A stretch of 6,921 nt of DNA from the NCBI GenBank assembly GCA_913775005.1, contig CAJYKY010000028.1, positions 1 through 6,921 of the forward strand, given 5' to 3'. The notes beneath the pieces were generated by a model that was not told the origin of the DNA, did not search any database, and worked only from the letters and a program-made list of their open reading frames with translations. Every line of letters begins with the position of its first letter. Within the stretch, counting starts at the first letter, position 1. This DNA is from an uncultured Achromobacter sp. GTDB lineage: Bacteria > Pseudomonadota > Gammaproteobacteria > Burkholderiales > Burkholderiaceae_B. Below, in pieces: positions 1-6,196 of the stretch. Both the position numbers and the translations under genes were made by a program.

Positions 1-2541
1 CCCGCGGGCGCCCTGCTGTCGGAATCGTTCAACGTAGTGGCCGGTGACGGCACGACAGTGCAACCGATCTCGGTGTCCATCATCGGCACCAACGACGCGC
101 CGGTGGCAGCGGACAATTCCGCCAATGTGGAGATCGGCACCAGCCACGTCTTCACCGTGGCCGAGTTCAACTTCAGCGATGGCGCCGAGGGCAACGCGTT
201 GCAAAGCGTGATCATCTCGCGCCTGCCGACCGACGGCACGCTGACGCTGAATGGCTCCCCCGTGTCGTTGAACACCGCCGTCTCGGCGGCGGACATCGCG
301 GCCGGCAAGCTGGTCTTCACGCCGTCGGCCAATGGCCTGGATACGTCGATCGGCTTCCAGGTGCGCGATAGCGGCGGCACCGACCACGGCGGCCAGAACA
401 CGTCCGGCACGTACAACTTCGTCCTGAACACCGACAACATCGTGACGGGCGAAAACGTCGGCAGCGGCACGGGCATCACGCCGGTGCTCAACGGCGGTTC
501 GGGCGACGACGTCATCCTGGGCGACAAGGGCGGCACCGTCGTCACCGTGGAGCCGGGCAAGAACTACAACATTGCCCTGGTGGTGGATACATCGGGCAGT
601 ATGGCGTGGGGCCTGGATGGCAGCTCTGGCGTCAGCTATGCGAACTCGCGCATGAAGCTGGTGAAGGACGCGCTGGTCAACTTGGCCAACCAGCTGGTGG
701 GTCACGACGGCACCGTCAACGTGACGCTGATCGGCTTTGCAACGTCGGCGGGCACGCCCGTCACGCTGCAAAACCTGACGTCGTCCAACGTGCAGACCTT
801 GCTGACCGCGATCAACAACCTGTCGGCCACGGGCGGTACCAACTACGAAGCGGCCTTCAATAGCGCCGTGTCGTGGTTCAACAGCCAAACTGCGGCAGGC
901 AAGTCGGTGGCGGCGGGTTACGAGAACGTGACGTTCTTCCTGACCGACGGCGACCCCACCTACTACATCAAGAGCAATGGCTCGACGGGCGGCGACGGCA
1001 GCACCACCGACCAGACCACGGTGCAGGAATCCGTGAACGCCTTTGCGCCGCTGTCCGGCGTCAGCACGGTGCACGGCATCGGCATCGGCAACGGGGTCAA
1101 TGAAGACTACCTGCGTCTGTTCGACAACACCGGCAACGCCGGCGGGGCCGTCACTACCTACGCCAGCTTCGGCAGCGGCAGCGATACCACCATCGCCAAC
1201 TTCAACTCCAGCTCCGGCTGGGGCAACGTCGGCAATTGGACGGTGTCGGGCACAAGCAACGGCGGCTCGGTCAGCCGTGTCAATAGCGACTACATCCGTA
1301 TCGTCGATACCAACGGTGGCACCAGCACCAATGCCATCACGCCAACGTTCAGCTACACCGGCTACGGCAAGATGAGCTTCTCGGTAGCGACGGCCAACTT
1401 CACCAGCGGCGACGTATTCACGTGGTCGTTGCAAGTGCAAAAGGCCGACGGCAGCTGGATGACGATCGACAAGGGTTCGCTGACCAGCGCGCAGTCAAAC
1501 TGGGCCACGATCACCACCAACACGTACGCGTCGGGCACGTACCGCTTCGTGTTCGATGTGGCGGACAACACGTCCAGCGGCGGTAGCACCACGGTGTATA
1601 TCGACGACATCACGCGCACGATGTACAGCGCCAGCAACGTGATCGCAGCGCCTGGCGGCGATGTGGATATCGTGCTGAAGGGTTCGGATCTGGCGGCGGC
1701 CCTGCAAGGCGGCAGCTCCAGCACCGACCCGGCCGTGGTGGGTAACGACGTCATCAACGGCGGCGCCGGCAACGACATCATCTTTGGCGATACGATCAAT
1801 ACCGATCACCTCGCCTGGGGCACGGTGGCGGCCGGCTCGCATGACGGCCAAGGCCTGAAGGCATTGCAGGACTTCCTGGCCTACCAGAATGGCCATGCGG
1901 CAACCAGCAACGAGGTCTACGATTACCTGAAGGCCAACCACGCGCAGTTCAACCTGCCTGACGATCCGCGCGGCGGCAACGACACCATCCATGGCGGCAC
2001 GGGCGACGACATCATCTACGGCCAGGGCGGCAACGACACCCTGTACGGCGACGATGGTAACGACGTGATCTACGGCGGTTCGGGCGACGACTATCTGCAT
2101 GGTGGCGCCGGCAATGACGTGCTGGACGGCGGGTCGGGCAACGACACGCTGATCGGCGGCAAGGGCGACGACACCTTGTATGGCGGCGCGGGCAGCGACA
2201 CGTTCAAGTGGGAATTGAACGATCAGGGCTCGGTGGGCGCGCCGTCGGTCGACACCATCAAGGACTTCTCGACGGCCACGGTGGCCAACGGCGGCGACGT
2301 GTTGGACTTGAAGGACCTGCTGATCGGCGAGAAGGACGGCACGCTGACGCAGTACCTGAACATCCACAAGGAAGGCAACAACACGGTGATCGACATCAAC
2401 ACCAAGGGCCAGATCGCCCAAGGCGCTGACCAGAAGATCGTGCTGGAAAACGTGGACCTGACCAACAACGGCGCACTCAGCAATCAGGCCATCATCAATG
2501 ACCTGCTGCAAAAGGGGAAGTTGAACGTCGACCACAGCTAA
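1..2541 (+). CDS. Large RTX adhesin (LapA/BrtA-type), C-terminal part: vWA, RTX repeats, type I secretion signal; 5' truncated
   Basis: The reading frame is open from the left edge to TAA at 2539-2541, so the true start lies upstream; 846 residues are visible. Residue numbers count from the window edge. Residues ~34-146 form a cadherin/VCBS-like repeat, preceded by the typical repeat end IIGTNDAPV. A single RTX motif (GGSGDDVILGD) sits at ~165-175. A von Willebrand A domain starts near 189 with MIDAS residues DTSGS (196-200), Thr280 and Asp316 (TDGD). A Gly/Ser/Thr-rich beta module (~388-545) interrupts it, and the fold resumes up to DLAAALQGG (~571). RTX nonapeptides follow at 581-597 and 658-733, then a C-terminal type I secretion domain (734-846). 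By family knowledge this is a cell-surface, calcium-binding biofilm adhesin exported by a type I secretion system and held in the outer membrane by an N-terminal retention module. The downstream lapG and lapD genes strongly support this; the order matches brtA of Bordetella. The N-terminal LapG cleavage site is outside the window. Confidence 0.94.
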   Translation, partial: PAGALLSESFNVVAGDGTTVQPISVSIIGTNDAPVAADNSANVEIGTSHVFTVAEFNFSDGAEGNALQSVIISRLPTDGTLTLNGSPVSLNTAVSAADIAAGKLVFTPSANGLDTSIGFQVRDSGGTDHGGQNTSGTYNFVLNTDNIVTGENVGSGTGITPVLNGGSGDDVILGDKGGTVVTVEPGKNYNIALVVDTSGSMAWGLDGSSGVSYANSRMKLVKDALVNLANQLVGHDGTVNVTLIGFATSAGTPVTLQNLTSSNVQTLLTAINNLSATGGTNYEAAFNSAVSWFNSQTAAGKSVAAGYENVTFFLTDGDPTYYIKSNGSTGGDGSTTDQTTVQESVNAFAPLSGVSTVHGIGIGNGVNEDYLRLFDNTGNAGGAVTTYASFGSGSDTTIANFNSSSGWGNVGNWTVSGTSNGGSVSRVNSDYIRIVDTNGGTSTNAITPTFSYTGYGKMSFSVATANFTSGDVFTWSLQVQKADGSWMTIDKGSLTSAQSNWATITTNTYASGTYRFVFDVADNTSSGGSTTVYIDDITRTMYSASNVIAAPGGDVDIVLKGSDLAAALQGGSSSTDPAVVGNDVINGGAGNDIIFGDTINTDHLAWGTVAAGSHDGQGLKALQDFLAYQNGHAATSNEVYDYLKANHAQFNLPDDPRGGNDTIHGGTGDDIIYGQGGNDTLYGDDGNDVIYGGSGDDYLHGGAGNDVLDGGSGNDTLIGGKGDDTLYGGAGSDTFKWELNDQGSVGAPSVDTIKDFSTATVANGGDVLDLKDLLIGEKDGTLTQYLNIHKEGNNTVIDINTKGQIAQGADQKIVLENVDLTNNGALSNQAIINDLLQKGKLNVDHS
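1741..1791 (+). repeat. RTX calcium-binding repeats, first short block
   Basis: Two tandem GGxGxDxux-type units (GNDVINGG, AGNDIIFGD) directly after the vWA domain of the adhesin. They are followed by a ~60-residue non-repeat spacer (from TINTDHLAWG to KANHAQFN) before the main RTX block. I recall a similar spacer at this place in other LapA-type C-termini. Such repeats bind calcium and fold into a beta-roll after export. Confidence 0.85.
1972..2199 (+). repeat. RTX nonapeptide repeat array, main block
   Basis: Eight consecutive complete nonapeptides plus a ninth partial one in the adhesin C-terminus. Each has the form [G/T/A/S/K/D]-G-[N/D]-D-x-[I/L/V]-x-G-[G/D/Q]; examples are GGNDTIHGG, AGNDVLDGG and KGDDTLYGG, ending in AGSDTFKW. 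The pattern is the classic calcium beta-roll. The DNA is correspondingly repetitive (ggcggc...gacgac units), which also creates long spurious antisense reading frames here. Confidence 0.93.
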
Positions 2542-2556
2542 GCATTAACGGTCAAG

Positions 2557-2604
2557 CAAGAAGACGGCCCGCGCGGGCCATCTTCTTGCCGGCCGGCATT
2601 TTTT
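2557..2604 (+). terminator. Long hairpin with distal T-run between adhesin gene and lapG (probable terminator or processing site)
   Basis: Arms at 2557-2571 and 2574-2588 are complementary over 15 positions, with one mismatch (C2565 against A2580, which becomes a G-U pair if transcribed from the - strand). The core is GGCCC - GCGC - GGGCC. A run of six T lies at 2599-2604, but ten bases (ccggccggca) separate it from the stem, so it is not a textbook intrinsic terminator. It may end most adhesin transcripts, protect their 3' end, or set the ratio of adhesin to lapG/lapD message. Confidence 0.6.
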
Positions 2605-2621
2605 CTTCCGGCGTGTCTGCT

Positions 2622-2625
2622 GGAG
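2622..2625 (+). promoter_or_regulatory. Ribosome binding site of lapG (GGAG)
   Basis: GGAG lies 10 nt before the GTG codon at 2636. No Shine-Dalgarno-like sequence precedes the in-frame ATG at 2651, so this site favours the GTG start. The out-of-frame ATG at 2634 is followed at once by TGA and cannot encode a protein. Confidence 0.6.
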
Positions 2626-2635
2626 TCGGAAAAAT

Positions 2636-3334
2636 GTGAAAATCCGTTTCATGTCCTCAACCCACCGTTTCCGTGGCGCGCTGAACCTGTGCCGGCTGGT
2701 GTTGCTGTGCCTGGCTTGCGTCTGGGGCGGCAGTTTTGCGCTTGAGGTCAGTTCCGACAAGTTGCAAAGCCTGGCGGCCAGCCGATACGGCGCAAAGGGC
2801 GCGAAGTCGGTGGGCAGCTGGCTGGCACTGCTGCGTGCCCCGCCACCCGCGCTTGAACGCGATCGGCTGACCACGGCCAACGATTTCTGGAACCGCGCCC
2901 TGCTCTCTGGCGAGGACGCTACGATCTGGGGCCAGCCCGACTACTGGGCCACGCCGTTGGAATCTTTAGGTAAAGGTGCCGGCGACTGCGAGGACTATGT
3001 CATCGGCAAGTACTTCACCTTGTTGGCGATGGGCATCCCCGCCAACAAGCTTCGCTTCATCTATGTCCGCGCGCGCGTCGGCGGCCCGGCCAGCAGCAGC
3101 CAGGTCGCCCACATGGTGCTGGGCTATTACGAAACACCGAACGCCGTCCCGCTGGTGCTGGACAGCCTGATCTCCACCATCTTGCCCGCCACGCAGCGCC
3201 GCGACCTGACGCCGGTGTTCAGCTTCAATGCCGACGGTGTCTACGTGGACGGCAAACCCGCCGCACCGGTTGATCGGCTCAGCCGCTGGCGTGATCTTCT
3301 TCAACGCATGGAACGGGAAGGCGTACGCCCCTGA
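2636..3334 (+). CDS. lapG: LapG periplasmic calcium-dependent cysteine protease (transglutaminase-like, peptidase C93 / DUF920)
   Basis: A 232-residue protein, close to the usual LapG length. Residues 1-35 look like a Sec signal peptide: basic N-region (MKIRF...RFR), hydrophobic core LVLLCLACV, and a likely cut after SFA at Ala35. The transglutaminase-like catalytic triad is visible as Cys118 (GAGDCEDYV), His159 (VAHMVLGYY) and Asp176 (LVLDSL). The acidic residues around the cysteine (Asp117, Glu119, Asp120) fit the calcium site of LapG. In Pseudomonas and Bordetella, LapG cuts the N-terminal retention module of the adhesin and frees it from the outer membrane; LapD inhibits it when c-di-GMP is high. 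Its position directly between the adhesin gene and lapD fits this role. The start is taken as GTG 2636 because of the GGAG upstream; ATG 2651 would shorten only the N-region of the signal peptide. The TGA stop is 17 bp before lapD, so the two are very probably co-transcribed. Confidence 0.96.
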   Translation: MKIRFMSSTHRFRGALNLCRLVLLCLACVWGGSFALEVSSDKLQSLAASRYGAKGAKSVGSWLALLRAPPPALERDRLTTANDFWNRALLSGEDATIWGQPDYWATPLESLGKGAGDCEDYVIGKYFTLLAMGIPANKLRFIYVRARVGGPASSSQVAHMVLGYYETPNAVPLVLDSLISTILPATQRRDLTPVFSFNADGVYVDGKPAAPVDRLSRWRDLLQRMEREGVRP

Positions 3335-3338
3335 TCGC

Positions 3339-3342
3339 AGGA
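3339..3342 (+). promoter_or_regulatory. Ribosome binding site of lapD (AGGA)
   Basis: AGGA within gcaggaaac, in the short lapG-lapD gap, 9 nt before the ATG at 3352. It supports this start and separate translation initiation of lapD on a shared message. Confidence 0.6.
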
Positions 3343-3351
3343 AACAAGACT

Positions 3352-5295
3352 ATGTCCATACTTCGACAGCTACTGCTCAGCGTGACCTTGGCGATTGGCG
3401 TCATCTTGCTGGGAACGTTGGCGCTTAGCGTGAACTCGGCGCGCGAGTACCTGTCGGGTCAATTGCAGGTGCAAAGCACCGACGCTGCCGTGTCGCTGGC
3501 GCTGTCGTTGTCGCAGCCCGCCAATAACGATCCGGTACTGCAAGAGCTGCTGGTGTCAGCGCTGTACGACGGCGGCCACTTCTCGCTGGTGCGCCTGACC
3601 GACCCCGAAGGCAAGGTGCTGATCGAACGTAAATCCAACGCGACGCCGAATGCGGTGCCGGCGTGGTTTCAGAAGCTGGCGCCCTTGGACACGCAATCGG
3701 CCAGCCATGCCGTCAGCGATGGCTGGCGCCAGATTGGCGAAGTCACCTTGACCGCCAACGACGCTTACGCCTGGGAAGCGCTGTGGCGCAGCAGCCTGAA
3801 GATGATCGCGCTGGTGGTGGGTGCGGGCGTGCTGTGGGCCGTGTTCGCCTTCGTGCTGGTGGGCTGGATCAAGAACCGCCTGCTGCGGGAAATTAGCGAC
3901 CACGTGCGCAGCATTGGTCAGGACACGCCGCCGGAACAGGTCGAGGCGCGCGTGCCGGAGTTGTCGGGCGTGGTGCAGGCGCTGAACCAGACGCGCGAAC
4001 GCGTGTACGCCAGCGTCGAGGAACAGAACGCGAAGATCGAATCGCTGGAACTGGAGCTGAACCAGGATCCGGTGACGCGTCTGCCCAACCGCAAGTATTT
4101 CGTCAACGAGTTCCGGCGCGCGCTGGAAGACCCAGCTGCCACGCGCGGCGGCCATGTGCTGGTGATTCGCCAGCGCGACCTGGCCGACCTGAACCGCCAC
4201 ATGCCGCGCGAGTTCATCGACCAATGGCTGCGCGCCGCGTGCGAGCGCATCCTGGGCACGCTGAAATCCTTGAACGTGGCCGCACCGCTGCTGGCGCGCT
4301 TGAACGGGTCGGACTTTGCGCTGCTGCTGCCCAGCTGCGCCGCACCGCAAGCGATGATGGTGTCCGAACGCCTGCGCGCTGATCTGCACGCCACGCGCAT
4401 CCCGGTGGGCGAAGGCCATCTGTGCCGGTGGGCGCTTGCCATGACCGATTACCAGCAAGGCAATCAGGCGGGCCCGGTGCTGGCGCGCCTGGACTTTGGC
4501 TTGATGCGCGCGGAAAGCGCCAACAACGATCAGGTGGTAATTGCGGGCGCGACGGACGTTCAATCGCCGTCGGAAGCGGGCGAGCGCGCCTGGAAGGACG
4601 CGATCGTTTCCGCGCTGGAAGAAAAACAATTCGACCTGGCGACCGAACCCTTGCTGGCCACGGACGGCCGCGAGGTCCGCACCGAAGCCATGTTGATGCT
4701 GCGCACGGCGGCCGATCAGGTTCCCATTCCCGCCACGCTATTCATCCCGCCCGCCGTGCGGCTGGACCTGGTGGCCGATTGCGATCTGGAATCGGTGCGC
4801 TTGGGCTTGGACTGGTTGGCGGCCAATGACGGCGAACTGGCGGTGCGCGTGGCGCTGCCCTCGCTGCGCGGCCAGAAATTCTTCCGCCAATTGGCGCTGC
4901 TGCTGACGGAACGCCGTCCGCTTGCGCGCCGCTTGTTCCTGGAAATTGACGCGCACGGCCTGGTGGAATGCCACGAGCAGATCGCCACACTGGCGCGCGT
5001 GGCGTCCGAGTTCGGCGCGCATATCGGCGTGCGCCGCCTGGCGCAGCAGTTTGGCGCGGTGGCCCAATTGCACACCTTGCCGCTGTCCTACGTGAAGCTG
5101 GGTGGCGGCTTTGTGGGGGGCATGTCGCAAAGCCCGGGCAGCCAACAGCTGACGGCCTCAGTGCTGGAGACGGCGCGCACGCTGAACATCGCGGTGTATG
5201 CGGAAGATGTGCCGGACGCCGAAACGCGCCGCATCCTGGCGGGGCTGGGCATAAGCATCATGCGCGGCCCCGGGGTCAAGACGGCGGCGGTTTGA
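3352..5295 (+). CDS. lapD: LapD inner-membrane c-di-GMP receptor (periplasmic LapD/MoxY-N domain, HAMP, degenerate GGDEF and EAL)
   Basis: A 647-residue protein, the usual LapD size. In order: transmembrane segment ~7-27; periplasmic domain ~28-147 containing the GWxQxG motif (GWRQIG, 124-129) known to contact LapG; transmembrane segment ~150-172; HAMP and coiled-coil linker to ~238; a GGDEF-like domain beginning DPVTRLPNR (239-247); and an EAL-like domain (~412-647). The GGDEF signature reads NGSDF (318-322) and no RxxD inhibitory site precedes it, so cyclase activity is unlikely. The EAL signature reads EAM (445-447). Asn is replaced by Arg499 and the DDFGTG motif by RRLAQQ (561-566), although Glu531, Lys582 and Glu618 remain. 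This predicts loss of phosphodiesterase activity with c-di-GMP binding kept, as in known LapD. Bound c-di-GMP is signalled outward through the HAMP so that the periplasmic domain sequesters LapG and keeps the adhesin on the cell. It follows lapG by 17 bp, in one operon. Confidence 0.96.
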   Translation: MSILRQLLLSVTLAIGVILLGTLALSVNSAREYLSGQLQVQSTDAAVSLALSLSQPANNDPVLQELLVSALYDGGHFSLVRLTDPEGKVLIERKSNATPNAVPAWFQKLAPLDTQSASHAVSDGWRQIGEVTLTANDAYAWEALWRSSLKMIALVVGAGVLWAVFAFVLVGWIKNRLLREISDHVRSIGQDTPPEQVEARVPELSGVVQALNQTRERVYASVEEQNAKIESLELELNQDPVTRLPNRKYFVNEFRRALEDPAATRGGHVLVIRQRDLADLNRHMPREFIDQWLRAACERILGTLKSLNVAAPLLARLNGSDFALLLPSCAAPQAMMVSERLRADLHATRIPVGEGHLCRWALAMTDYQQGNQAGPVLARLDFGLMRAESANNDQVVIAGATDVQSPSEAGERAWKDAIVSALEEKQFDLATEPLLATDGREVRTEAMLMLRTAADQVPIPATLFIPPAVRLDLVADCDLESVRLGLDWLAANDGELAVRVALPSLRGQKFFRQLALLLTERRPLARRLFLEIDAHGLVECHEQIATLARVASEFGAHIGVRRLAQQFGAVAQLHTLPLSYVKLGGGFVGGMSQSPGSQQLTASVLETARTLNIAVYAEDVPDAETRRILAGLGISIMRGPGVKTAAV

Positions 5296-5304
5296 CCCGC
5301 CGCC
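5283..5304 (+). terminator. GC-rich hairpin spanning the lapD stop codon (possible terminator)
   Basis: A perfect 8-bp stem GGCGGCGG (5283-5290) / CCGCCGCC (5297-5304) with a 6-nt loop that contains the lapD TGA (5293-5295). A run of five T occurs only at 5316-5320, 12 nt beyond the stem, inside the convergent gene, so intrinsic termination is uncertain. It could also act as a 3' stabilising structure. The stem is symmetric, so the convergent - strand transcript would form it too. Confidence 0.4.
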
Positions 5305-5311
5305 CTAGGCG

Positions 5312-6139
5312 CTACTTTTTGGCCTGCTGATACAGCGGCATCACCTGCTGGGCGGCCGCTTGGAGGTCGGTGATGCGCGATTCCGCCGACGGATGGGTCG
5401 ACAGGATTTCCGGCGGCGCGTTGCCGCTTTCAGCCGCCCCCATCTTTTGCCACAACGTCACGGCGGCACGCGGGTCATACCCGGCACGCGCCGCCAGCTC
5501 TACCCCCATGCGATCCGCTTCGGTTTCGTGCGTGCGGCTGTTGGGCAGCGTGAACATCACGCTGGTGAGCTGCCCGCCCAGATCGGACGCGGCATTGGAG
5601 CCCGTGGCCATCGACAGCACCGACAGCCCAAGATTGGTGGCCATCTGCTGCGACACGCGTTCGCGCGCATGTTCGCGCAGGGCGTGCGCGATTTCATGCC
5701 CGATCACCGCGGCCAGTTCATCGTCGGTGGGTTTGATCTTCGTGATCAGACCGGTATAGACGGCGATCTTGCCGCCGGGCATGCACCAGGCGTTGACCTC
5801 GTCGCTGGACAACACATGCACTTCCCATTTCCAGCCTGACGCGTCGGGGCGGAACACGCCCGCCTGCGCAATCAGCCGCTGGGAAATGGCACGCACGCGC
5901 GCCACTTGCTGCGCGTCACGATCAAGCAGGCCTTTGGCTTGCGCTTGCTTCAGGATATCGGCGTATTGCTGGCTGGCCTCTTGCTCAAGCGCCTGCGACG
6001 GCACCAGGCTGGACATGTACTGCGTGCGGTTCACGCCGATGGCGCCTGACTGCGTGGTGTTCATGCCGGTGCAGCCGGCAAGCGCAGTCAGGGCAAGCGC
6101 CGCGGCGGCGCCACGCAGCAGATGACGTTTACATTTCAT
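5312..6139 (-). CDS. M48-family zinc metallopeptidase lipoprotein (LoiP/YcaL-like)
   Basis: A 275-residue protein starting at ATG 6139 behind a perfect AGGAGG. The N-terminus is a lipoprotein signal: basic residues, a hydrophobic stretch, and lipobox LAGC with Cys23 as the acylated residue. Asp is not at +2 (it is Thr24), so outer-membrane sorting is expected. The zinc site HEIAH (148-152, catalytic Glu149) and the third-ligand motif ETEADRMG (Glu205, Asp209) are intact, followed by the conserved AGYDP and a late STHPSAESRI segment typical of M48 proteins. By family knowledge it would be a periplasmic protease anchored in the outer membrane that degrades misfolded envelope proteins, like E. 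coli LoiP and YcaL; BepA is a more distant relative and lacks the lipobox. No C-terminal TPR array is present, arguing against BepA itself. It lies downstream of aroC on the same strand and converges on lapD with a 16-bp gap. A link to the adhesin system is not shown by the sequence. Confidence 0.95.
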   Translation of the reverse strand: MKCKRHLLRGAAAALALTALAGCTGMNTTQSGAIGVNRTQYMSSLVPSQALEQEASQQYADILKQAQAKGLLDRDAQQVARVRAISQRLIAQAGVFRPDASGWKWEVHVLSSDEVNAWCMPGGKIAVYTGLITKIKPTDDELAAVIGHEIAHALREHARERVSQQMATNLGLSVLSMATGSNAASDLGGQLTSVMFTLPNSRTHETEADRMGVELAARAGYDPRAAVTLWQKMGAAESGNAPPEILSTHPSAESRITDLQAAAQQVMPLYQQAKK

Positions 6140-6144
6140 GTGGG

Positions 6145-6150
6145 CCTCCT
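6145..6150 (-). promoter_or_regulatory. Perfect Shine-Dalgarno AGGAGG of the M48 peptidase gene
   Basis: The - strand reads AGGAGG, followed by a 5-nt spacer and ATG at 6139. This fixes the start and predicts strong translation initiation. No clear -10/-35 promoter is seen in the 57-bp gap to aroC. Confidence 0.8.
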
Positions 6151-6165
6151 GGGGACAATGGCAAA

Positions 6166-6189
6166 GCGCCCGGGTGTTGACCCGGGCGC
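6166..6189 (-). terminator. Perfect 10-bp hairpin after aroC (probable weak terminator or attenuator)
   Basis: Arms GCGCCCGGGT (6166-6175) and ACCCGGGCGC (6180-6189) pair perfectly around a 4-nt loop. On the - strand the stem starts 7 bases after the aroC stop and is followed by TTTGCC, a very short U-tract. It may end aroC transcripts partially and separate them from the M48 gene, whose Shine-Dalgarno lies 15 nt further on. Confidence 0.55.
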
Positions 6190-6196
6190 CTGGATA

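Noticed and set aside
1972..2199. Periodic DNA repeats that could suggest a CRISPR-like or satellite array
   Set aside because: The ~27-bp periodicity is codon repetition of RTX nonapeptides in an open frame, without conserved DNA repeats separated by unique spacers.
1495..2535. Long antisense reading frame (346 codons) opposite the adhesin RTX region
   Set aside because: It is a compositional shadow: GC-rich repetitive RTX codons remove stops on the other strand. Its product is a Val/Ala/Arg/Asp monotone with no recognisable domain, and the + strand frame is clearly the real protein.
2545..2880. Antisense reading frame (111 codons) over the intergenic hairpin and the lapG start
   Set aside because: It crosses the hairpin and the lapG signal peptide, is low-complexity (Arg/Lys/Ser/Ala), and shows no convincing family or signal.
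3556..4629. Long antisense reading frame (357 codons) opposite lapD
   Set aside because: Rich in Arg, Ala, His and Gln with no family features, and wholly inside a well-supported lapD; a typical high-GC shadow frame.
3352..5295. LapD read as an active bifunctional diguanylate cyclase/phosphodiesterase
   Set aside because: NGSDF replaces GGDEF and RRLAQQ replaces the DDFGTG metal-binding loop; with the LapD/MoxY-N type periplasmic domain and GWxQxG motif, the receptor role is far more likely.
5312..6139. Idea that the M48 protease is a part of the adhesin-release system
   Set aside because: It is on the opposite strand, converges on lapD, follows aroC, and has the features of general envelope quality-control lipoproteins. 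Proximity alone does not support a link.
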